27,309 nucleotides of DNA from UBA6987 sp045617825. Its GTDB lineage: Bacteria; Bacillota; Clostridia; Lachnospirales; Lachnospiraceae. The notes beneath the pieces were generated by a model that saw only the letters and a program-made list of their open reading frames with translations, did no database searches and was not told the origin of the DNA. A program made the translations under genes and the position numbers. This document shows, piece by piece, positions 21,619-27,309 of this stretch (positions within the stretch are counted from its first letter, which is position 1; each line of letters opens with the position of its first letter). The stretch spans positions 1-27,309 of the forward strand of contig JAZLJI010000087.1 of NCBI GenBank assembly GCA_045617825.1. Reading direction: 5' to 3'.

Positions 21619-24432
21619 ATGGATCTGGGTTCCCTTTTGATGATATTCGTGATCAAGCCCCTCGAGCTGCTGTTCGAGGTGATCTACAGTGTGAGCTACC
21701 GCCTGATCCTGGACCCCGGTCTGTCCATCGTGGTGCTGAGTCTGGCCATCAATCTGCTGGTGCTGCCTCTGTATAAGCGGGCGGATGCCATGCAGGAGGA
21801 GGCGCGTCAGAAGGAGGCCTCCCTGAAGCCCTGGGTGCAGCATATCCGGAGGACCTTTAAGGGCGACGAGCGGACCATGATGCTGCAGGCCTACTACCGG
21901 CAGAACAACTACAGCCCGACGCACGTGCTGCGGGGCGCGGTGTCCCTGCTGCTGCAGATCCCCTTCTTCATGGCGGCCTACCGCTTCCTTTCCGGCCTGA
22001 CCCTGCTGGAGGGCGTCGTTTTCGGGCCCATCCGGGACCTGTCCCTGCCCGACGGACTGCTGAAGCTCGGCAGCCTCAGCATCAACCTCCTGCCGATCCT
22101 GATGACCGCCATCAACGGCGTATCCTCCGCCATCTACACCAAGGGCTTCCCGCTCAAGGACAAGCTGCAGCTGTACGGCATGGCGCTGGTCTTCCTGGTG
22201 CTGCTGTACGATTCGCCCTCCGGCCTGGTGTTCTACTGGACCCTGAACAATCTCTTCTCGCTGGTCAAGACCATCGTGTATAAGGTCAGAGATAAGGCCA
22301 AGGCCAAAAAGGCCCTGAAGGAGACCGCCGTGCAGGCGGGCGTCCCGACGAAGGTCCTCAGCAAGGCCGACGCCGAAAAGCTGGCCCGCGCCCGCGCGAA
22401 GCAGGAGAAGCGTGCCGCAAAAGCCGCGCGGAAGGCCGAAATATCCCGCGCGAAGCAGGAGATACGCGCCGCAAAAGCCGCGCGGAAGGGCAGGAAATCC
22501 GCGGACGTCCCGGCGGCGGGAAATGCAGCCGCCGCCCAAAAGAGCCGGAAGGGAGTCTTCCTTCTGGGCGCCCTGCTGCTTTCGGTCCTCACCGGCGCGC
22601 TGATCCCCTCGGCCGTCATCAAGGCCTCCCCGCAGGAATTTGTCGACCCCAATCTGTTCTTCCATCCGCTGCGGTACGTGCTGCAGAGCCTCCTTCTGGC
22701 CCTGGGCACCTTCCTGCTGTGGGTAGGCGTGTTCTACCGGCTGGCCGCCCCCAAGGGCAAGGCCTTCTTCGAGGCCGCCGTCTGGATCCTCAGCGGCACC
22801 GCCGTCGCCGACTACCTCTTTTTCGCCACCGACACGGGGATCCTTTCCTCCGACCTGGTCTTTGAGGAGGCCATGAGCTTCTCCCTGTCCCAGATCCTGA
22901 TCAATTCCGCCGTCATCCTGCTGATCGTCGGCGGCTTCCTGCTGCTTTTCCTGAAGCTGAAGCAGTGCCTGAAGCCCGTCCTGACGGTGGCGCTGCTGGC
23001 ATTTGCCTGCATGGCGGTGATGAACTGCGTGCAGATCCGAAAGGATATCTCCCGGCTGACACCGGAAAATGCCTCCGCCGAGGCCGAAGCCCCCTACTTC
23101 ACCCTGAGCCGCGGCGGCAAAAACGTGGTCGTGATCATGCTGGACCGGGCCATGGGCGAGCTGGTCCCCGCGATCATGCAGGAAAAGCCCGCGCTGAAGA
23201 AGCAGTTTGACGGATTTACCTACTACGCGAACACCGTTTCCTTCGGCGCCTATACCAACTTCGCGGCGCCGGCGCTGTTCGGCGGCTACGAATATACGCC
23301 CTATGCCATGAACCTGCGGAAGGACTTGCCGCTGAAGGCCAAGCACAACGAGGCGCTGCGGCTCATGCCCTCCCTTTTCCGGCAGGCGGACTACGACGTC
23401 ACCGTTTTCGACCCCACCTACGCCAATTATGAATGGATCCCGGACCTTTCCGTCTTCGCGGATCTGGAGGGGGTGCGCTGCTTCAATACGAACGGCTTCT
23501 TCGACGAGCTTTCCTCCCGGGAGGGCCGCATCGCCGCCCGCTGCCGCAATTTCTTCTGCTACAGCCTGATGAAGACCTCCCCGCTGCTGCTGCAGAATTT
23601 CTTCTACAATGACGGCCAGTACAACACCTGCAGCATCGATATCCCCACCGGCCAGTATTACAGCAGCCCCAGCCGCGCCAACGGACTCACCGGCGGCTTC
23701 CTGCAGGCCTTCAACGTGCTGAAAAACATGGGCGGCATGACCCGCCTGACCGACGATCCCGCCGGCTCCTTCCTGATGATGAGCAACGACGCGACCCACG
23801 AGGTCACCCTGCTGCGGGAGCCGGATTACGTTCCCGCCGCCAAGGTCGACAATACGGACTACGACAGCGACTCCTCCCGCTTCACCGCGGGCGGCAGAAC
23901 GCTGAAGGTCGAAAGCTACACCCAGTTCGCCCACTATCAGTCCAACATGGCCGCCCTGCTGCAGCTGGGCAGCTGGTTCGACGAGCTGCGGGAAATGGGT
24001 GTCTACGACAACACCCGCATCATCCTGGCCTCGGATCACGGCCGGGATCTGCATTTGCTGGATGAGGAAATGCTGTTCCGGGAGGACGATGAAGCGGATT
24101 CCTCGCTGGAATTCTTCCTGCCGCTGCTGATGGTCAAGGACTTCGGCGCAAAGGGCTTCACCGTTTCGGACAGCTTCATGACCAATGCCGACGTGCCGAC
24201 GCTGGCGTTCAGGGACCTGATCCGTGATCCGGTCAATCCGGCCACCGGCAAGCCGGTGGACAGCGCGGAGAAGACCGCTCACCCGCAGTACGTTTTCGCC
24301 TCCCAGCTCTGGAGCGTCAGCAGCAATAACGGCAGCCGCTTCCGGGCAGGCCGCTGGTACAGCGTCCATGACAACGTCTGGGACAGAGATAACTGGACCC
24401 TCGTGAAGGAAAACGCGGTGATGCCGGACTGA
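21619..24432 (+). CDS. YidC/Oxa1 insertase fused to an LtaS-like phosphotransferase/sulfatase
   Basis: A 937-residue two-part membrane protein; AAAGGAGGG precedes the ATG. Residues 1-225 are a YidC/Oxa1-type insertase: 'DPGLSIVVLSLAINLLVLPLY' helix, a charged cytoplasmic hairpin at 52-95, 'LLLQIPFFMAAYRFLSG', and 'SGLVFYWTLNNLFSLVKTIV'. Residues 226-310 are a basic Lys/Ala linker with an 18-residue repeat. Five more hydrophobic segments lie at about 312-334, 353-373, 385-402, 427-447 and 453-470. From 500 it is an alkaline-phosphatase-superfamily domain: 'NVVVIMLDRAMG' (metal Asp509), Thr546 in 'GAYTNFAAP' as possible nucleophile, 'SNDATHE' (His727) and 'ASDHGRD' (Asp806, His807). LtaS-type enzymes transfer glycerol-phosphate to lipid anchors outside the cell, which fits the adjacent TagB-like gene. 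Confidence 0.88.
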   Translation: MDLGSLLMIFVIKPLELLFEVIYSVSYRLILDPGLSIVVLSLAINLLVLPLYKRADAMQEEARQKEASLKPWVQHIRRTFKGDERTMMLQAYYRQNNYSPTHVLRGAVSLLLQIPFFMAAYRFLSGLTLLEGVVFGPIRDLSLPDGLLKLGSLSINLLPILMTAINGVSSAIYTKGFPLKDKLQLYGMALVFLVLLYDSPSGLVFYWTLNNLFSLVKTIVYKVRDKAKAKKALKETAVQAGVPTKVLSKADAEKLARARAKQEKRAAKAARKAEISRAKQEIRAAKAARKGRKSADVPAAGNAAAAQKSRKGVFLLGALLLSVLTGALIPSAVIKASPQEFVDPNLFFHPLRYVLQSLLLALGTFLLWVGVFYRLAAPKGKAFFEAAVWILSGTAVADYLFFATDTGILSSDLVFEEAMSFSLSQILINSAVILLIVGGFLLLFLKLKQCLKPVLTVALLAFACMAVMNCVQIRKDISRLTPENASAEAEAPYFTLSRGGKNVVVIMLDRAMGELVPAIMQEKPALKKQFDGFTYYANTVSFGAYTNFAAPALFGGYEYTPYAMNLRKDLPLKAKHNEALRLMPSLFRQADYDVTVFDPTYANYEWIPDLSVFADLEGVRCFNTNGFFDELSSREGRIAARCRNFFCYSLMKTSPLLLQNFFYNDGQYNTCSIDIPTGQYYSSPSRANGLTGGFLQAFNVLKNMGGMTRLTDDPAGSFLMMSNDATHEVTLLREPDYVPAAKVDNTDYDSDSSRFTAGGRTLKVESYTQFAHYQSNMAALLQLGSWFDELREMGVYDNTRIILASDHGRDLHLLDEEMLFREDDEADSSLEFFLPLLMVKDFGAKGFTVSDSFMTNADVPTLAFRDLIRDPVNPATGKPVDSAEKTAHPQYVFASQLWSVSSNNGSRFRAGRWYSVHDNVWDRDNWTLVKENAVMPD
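22393..22488. repeat. 54-bp tandem repeat in the linker of the YidC-LtaS fusion
   Basis: Two copies (22393-22434 and 22447-22488, period 54 bp) encode RAKQEKRAAKAARK and RAKQEIRAAKAARK. This is an in-frame duplication in the basic linker. Confidence 0.85.
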
Positions 24433-24520
24433 AGGCAGCCGGAAGGCCCACGGACTGACGAAGCTCCGCGGCAGCCCCGGGCAGGCTTACGGCCCACGGC
24501 CCTGCCATACCTTTACGCAA

Positions 24521-24564
24521 AGACCGCCGAAAAGGCTCGATGTCCTCTTCGGCGGTCTCTTTTT
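24521..24564 (+). terminator. Terminator after the YidC-LtaS fusion gene
   Basis: AGACCGCCGAA / TTCGGCGGTCT, an 11-bp perfect stem followed by CTTTTTG. Shorter T sequence on the other strand could also help end the convergent NUDIX transcript. Confidence 0.88.
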
Positions 24565-24579
24565 GTCTTATTCTCCGGC

Positions 24580-24969
24580 TCAGCCCGGTCCCTCCTGCCG
24601 CAGACGCCGCAGGATCTCCTCATCGGCGGGGCAGAACGCGTACTGCGGGATCTCCTCCGGGGTGATCCAGCGGAGGTCGTGATGCTCCAGCAGCTGCGGC
24701 ACCCCCTCGGCGATGGCCGCCCGGTACAGATACAGATGCACCGTGATGTCCGGGTACTCATGGACCAGGTCCATGTACAGTGACTCCACCCGCAGAGTGA
24801 TGGCCAGCTCCTCCCGGCATTCCCGGATCAGCGCCTCCTCGTTGCTTTCCCCGGGCTCCACCTTGCCCCCGACAAATTCCCACAGCAGCCCTCGCGCCTT
24901 ATGCGCCGGGCGCTGGCAGATCATGAATCGGTCTCCGTCCCGGATCAGCGCCGCAACGACCTCTACCAT
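24580..24969 (-). CDS. NUDIX hydrolase, MutT-like
   Basis: A 129-residue NUDIX protein of the 8-oxo-dGTP diphosphatase (MutT) type. The NUDIX box is 'GGKVEPGESNEEALIRECREEL', with the REx(x)EE glutamates intact, but the usual Gly after EEL is Ala. The opening 'VEVVAALIRDGDRFMICQRP' and the 'WEFVGGKVEPGE' context are typical of MutT enzymes that clear oxidised nucleotides. It starts nine bases after the stop of the YgjP-like gene, with GGATAAGG upstream, forming a two-gene unit. Confidence 0.9.
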   Translation of the reverse strand: MVEVVAALIRDGDRFMICQRPAHKARGLLWEFVGGKVEPGESNEEALIRECREELAITLRVESLYMDLVHEYPDITVHLYLYRAAIAEGVPQLLEHHDLRWITPEEIPQYAFCPADEEILRRLRQEGPG

Positions 24970-24978
24970 AGCCTTATC

Positions 24979-25548
24979 CTATCCTTTCCGCGGCAGCCTG
25001 CGGATCAGGGCGCCGCCGTTTTTCTTCAGCCATTTGCTGCATTCCTCATAGGCGGGAAATACCCGCTTCACCTCCCGGTAGAACCGCGGTGAATGGTTCA
25101 TTACCTTCAGATGGCAGAGCTCGTGGACCACCACGCTGTCCCGCACCTCCTCCGGCACCAGCATCAGCAGGCAGTTGAAGCTCAGGTTCCCCTTTGCCGA
25201 GCAGCTGCCCCAGCGGGTCCGCTGAGCCCGGACGCTGACGCGGCGGGGCGTGACCCCCACCAGCGGAGCAAAACGCGCCACCCGCGCGGTCAGATCGGGG
25301 AGAGCCTCCGCCTTGAGCATTGCCAGCTCCTCCGGTGAGAAAGCCGGGACAGCCTCCTCCGCCTGCGCCGCTGCCCGCTCGGTCATCCGCTTCCGGGCCC
25401 GCCGGATCCATTCGGCCTTCTCCCGCAGGATCTGCTCCAGCTCCGCCTCGGAAAGGCCATAGGGCGCCCGCACCTCAAGCCTTCCCTCCGGAAGGACCCG
25501 GAGAGAGACGGTTTTACGGGCAGAGCGGATCAGGATCACCTCGTTCAT
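24979..25548 (-). CDS. YgjP-like zinc metallopeptidase (DUF45)
   Basis: A 189-residue cytoplasmic protein of the YgjP/WLM group. It has the WGSCS motif ('RTRWGSCSAKGNLSFNCLLM' region), then 'VVHELCHLKVMNHSPRFY', an HExxH zinc site with the third ligand His downstream. The N-terminal region has the 'RKTVSLRVLPEGRLEVRAPYG' strand typical of this family. The start at 25548 is chosen for AAAGG eight bases upstream and the fit of 'MNEVILIRSARK' to the family; the frame is open 16 codons further. The cellular role of the family is poorly known. Confidence 0.88.
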   Translation of the reverse strand: MNEVILIRSARKTVSLRVLPEGRLEVRAPYGLSEAELEQILREKAEWIRRARKRMTERAAAQAEEAVPAFSPEELAMLKAEALPDLTARVARFAPLVGVTPRRVSVRAQRTRWGSCSAKGNLSFNCLLMLVPEEVRDSVVVHELCHLKVMNHSPRFYREVKRVFPAYEECSKWLKKNGGALIRRLPRKG

Positions 25549-25715
25549 CGGCAGGCCTTTCTTCTGAGGGCGGCAGTATAGCGGGAACAGGGTCACTATA
25601 GCACATTTTCTCCGCCTTTGCCAGAGGGCAGCCGCCCCGCACTTTCCCTGCGCATTTGAGGTTTCATATTATTTCGTATTTTTTCGATGTTAAAAAGAAA
25701 TCTATTGTTAACCCC

Positions 25716-25744
25716 TTGACAAGCCTCCGTTTAGGCGGTAATTT
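25716..25744 (+). promoter_or_regulatory. Promoter of the TadG-like gene
   Basis: TTGACA (25716-25721), a 17-bp spacer, TAATTT (25739-25744). The spacer contains an imperfect inverted repeat (CCTCC...GGCGG). The local DNA is AT-rich, unlike its surroundings. Confidence 0.6.
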
Positions 25745-25817
25745 GATAGTGGAACCGGTATTTGCCTCGTCAACTATTATTGTAATGTAACCTTGTGTTA
25801 CCTTCAGAAAGGATCTT

Positions 25818-27113
25818 ATGAAAGGGAAAAGCATCCGGCTTGCGCGCAAGCTCAGAGAGCAGCGCGGTGTCGTCACCGTGACACTGCTGCTGGTATTTAC
25901 CGTACTGATGGGCGCCGCCGCCATGGCGGTGGACCTGGGTATGGGCTTTCGAACGAAGGAAAAGCTGCAGAACGCGGCAGACAGCGCGGCCCTGGAGGCC
26001 GCCAGAAACCTGATCAAGGGCGAAGACGCCGCCCGGGAAGCCGCGCTGGAGATGGCGGAGCTGAACGGAGCGGACCGGGAACAGGTCACCGTGAACTTCC
26101 GCTATCAGGGCGATGACGATCTGGTGCAGGTCATCTGCGCGAAGCCGGCCAGATACCTTTTCGCCGGCATGATCGGGGTGGAGGACGGGATGATCTCGGC
26201 CGGTGCCGTGGCGGAGGCCACCCCCATGGGCGGGCCCTTCCGCTATACGATCTTCTCCGGGAGCGAGAAGGAGAAGCTGGAGATCTACGGCGGCGAGCCG
26301 CGGGTCACCGGCGGCATCCACAGCAACGCCGGGCTGATCATCACCTCCAAGCTGAACGTGGAAGGCGACGTGGAAGCGGTCAAGGCCCTGGAGCTGTACG
26401 TTTCCTCGGGCTCCACCGTCAGCGGAAAGATACAGGGCGCCTCTCTGGCGGTAGACCAGACCAATGTCACAGCCGGTCAGCTGATCCGGAAATCGGCTGA
26501 GGTGGTGGATATGCCGGATTTCACCGAGAGCATCATCGCCGCGGCTAAGGCCTCCGGCACCTTCGTGCAGGGCAGCCAGCAGATCGGCATGACCGGGCAT
26601 TCCTACCAGCTGAAGGAGGCTTCCGGCAGCGCCGGCCAGTATTCCTGGCAAATGGCCAATCACCAGGAGCCGGGCAAGAAGCTGTATATGCTGATCGGCA
26701 ATGATATCGTGATCGACGCCCCGATCTTTGTGGACGGCAATCTGATGGTCAGCTGCAGCAGCTTTACGGGAAACGGCTTCATCATCGCGACCGGCACCAT
26801 CATGCTTTATACCGGCGGCGTGCGCACCACCGGCTCCTCCGTGGGCTTTTATTCCCGGGAGGGAGACGTCATCATCAGCACAAGCAAGGTCAATTTCGGC
26901 GGCGGCATCGCTTCCTCCGGGGGTGCCGTATCGGAGGGCCTGATCTACGCCCCGAACGGCGGGATCAAGTTTTACATGGACGGCATTGACGGGACCTTCC
27001 GCGGCAGATTGGTGGCTCAGACCATCGATTTCTCCGGCAGTACCCTGAACATATCCTCGACCCCCGGCGACCTGGACTGTCTTCCCAAGACCCAGGCCCG
27101 CCTGATCCGGTAG
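25818..27113 (+). CDS. TadG-like pilus-associated protein with beta-helix-like C-terminus
   Basis: A 431-residue protein whose first 60 residues match the TadE/TadG-like N-terminus: basic start, 'QRGVVTVTLLLVFTVLMGAA' hydrophobic segment (about 16-39), then 'AVDLGMGFRTKEKLQNAADSAALEAAR', the Tad-type signature. In Flp/Tad systems such pseudopilin-like proteins act in pilus assembly at the membrane. From about residue 145 the sequence is Gly/Ser/Thr/Ile-rich with short regular strands ('GGIHSNAGLIITSKLNVEGD', 'GNDIVIDAPIFVDGNLMV', 'NGFIIATGTIMLYTGGV'), suggestive of a beta-helix or bactofilin-like solenoid. No other tad genes are in the window. AGAAAGG precedes the ATG by about seven bases. 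Confidence 0.8.
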   Translation: MKGKSIRLARKLREQRGVVTVTLLLVFTVLMGAAAMAVDLGMGFRTKEKLQNAADSAALEAARNLIKGEDAAREAALEMAELNGADREQVTVNFRYQGDDDLVQVICAKPARYLFAGMIGVEDGMISAGAVAEATPMGGPFRYTIFSGSEKEKLEIYGGEPRVTGGIHSNAGLIITSKLNVEGDVEAVKALELYVSSGSTVSGKIQGASLAVDQTNVTAGQLIRKSAEVVDMPDFTESIIAAAKASGTFVQGSQQIGMTGHSYQLKEASGSAGQYSWQMANHQEPGKKLYMLIGNDIVIDAPIFVDGNLMVSCSSFTGNGFIIATGTIMLYTGGVRTTGSSVGFYSREGDVIISTSKVNFGGGIASSGGAVSEGLIYAPNGGIKFYMDGIDGTFRGRLVAQTIDFSGSTLNISSTPGDLDCLPKTQARLIR

Positions 27114-27127
27114 CTTTTTCACCTTCT

Positions 27128-27167
27128 GCCCGCGAGGCTTCCTCCGGGGACCCCGCGGGACTTTTTT
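27128..27167 (+). terminator. Terminator 1 after the TadG-like gene
   Basis: GCCCGCGAGG ... CCCCGCGGGA followed by six T. Confidence 0.85.
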
Positions 27168-27176
27168 CTCCCCTTT

Positions 27177-27213
27177 GCCCGCGAGGCTCCTTCGGGACCC
27201 CGCGGGACTTTTT
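27177..27213 (+). terminator. Terminator 2, near-copy of terminator 1
   Basis: The same stem (GCCCGCGAGG / CCCCGCGGGA) with a shorter loop and five T, ten bases after the first. The remaining bases to the window end hold no gene I can support. Confidence 0.8.
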
Positions 27214-27309
27214 CGGCCAAAGAGGGGTGGCGCAGCAGCGGCGGGCCCCTGATTTTCCGGCGGTCCGTGGCCCGCGGGCGGGGCCGGACTACATCAGCCC
27301 CACCCAGGG

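Noticed and set aside
21268..24369. A 1033-codon minus-strand frame opposite the TagB-like and YidC-LtaS genes
   Set aside because: Antisense artefact of high GC; Gln/Gly/Val-rich without domains, while the plus strand has clear families.
27289..27309. Possible last codons of a minus-strand gene (ending GLM, stop TAG)
   Set aside because: Only six codons are visible, so it cannot be distinguished from chance.

Overview
The window joins a mobile-element region (about 1-8609, lower and uneven GC) to a high-GC chromosomal region (about 8610-27309). The gene content suggests a high-GC member of the Clostridia (Bacillota), most likely Lachnospiraceae-like. The supporting genes are a DUF951 protein, Clostridium-type MurG, class II Fba, an ECF sigma/anti-sigma pair, TagB-like and YidC-like envelope genes, and ribosome binding sites close to AAGGAGG. 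I cannot name a species.

Mobile region. The genes run on the minus strand. Starting at the tRNA side they are: an AT-rich stretch with repeated ATTAGAC motifs, possible tiny ORFs, parA, a first parB (5858-6805), a stalked lipoprotein, and a thioester/Cna-B surface adhesin that has lost its wall anchor. A second, 5'-truncated parB (1647-2537) follows, then an integrase reduced to its catalytic domain, a small lipoprotein and the start of a further gene at the edge. The two parB genes lie in an imperfect direct repeat of about 1.08 kb. Its ends fall at a ribosome binding site on one side and at the parB start on the other, so the region looks like a modular or recombined integrative element. 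Both parB copies carry, at the same place just before the DNA-binding helix-turn-helix, an inverted repeat whose arms differ in sequence while pairing is largely kept.

Junction. An intact tRNA-Arg(CCU) with its own terminator lies at 8313-8386 (minus). A 40-bp exact copy of its 5' half lies at 8570-8609, directly below a good TTGAAA-17-TATAAT promoter. This is best read as an attachment-site duplication: the chromosomal tRNA promoter and 5' half remain on the right, and the working tRNA copy sits on the element side.

Chromosomal region. On the plus strand come an M29 aminopeptidase, DUF951 and an Sfp-type phosphopantetheinyl transferase. A minus-strand ORF then encodes MurG fused in frame to D-serine dehydratase. 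Next are pgi, an MBL-fold hydrolase, a convergent ECF sigma/anti-sigma pair, a small conserved protein, a secreted protein of unknown role and fba. A two-gene envelope operon follows: a CDP-glycerol glycerophosphotransferase-like protein and a 937-residue fusion of a YidC/Oxa1 insertase with an LtaS-like phosphotransferase/sulfatase domain. The window ends with a NUDIX/YgjP-metallopeptidase pair and a TadG-like protein followed by two near-identical terminators.

The strongest candidates for something new are the covarying palindrome inside parB, the MurG-DsdA fusion with an internal ribosome binding site, and the YidC-LtaS-type fusion beside a teichoic-acid-type transferase. No CRISPR array or rRNA was seen.
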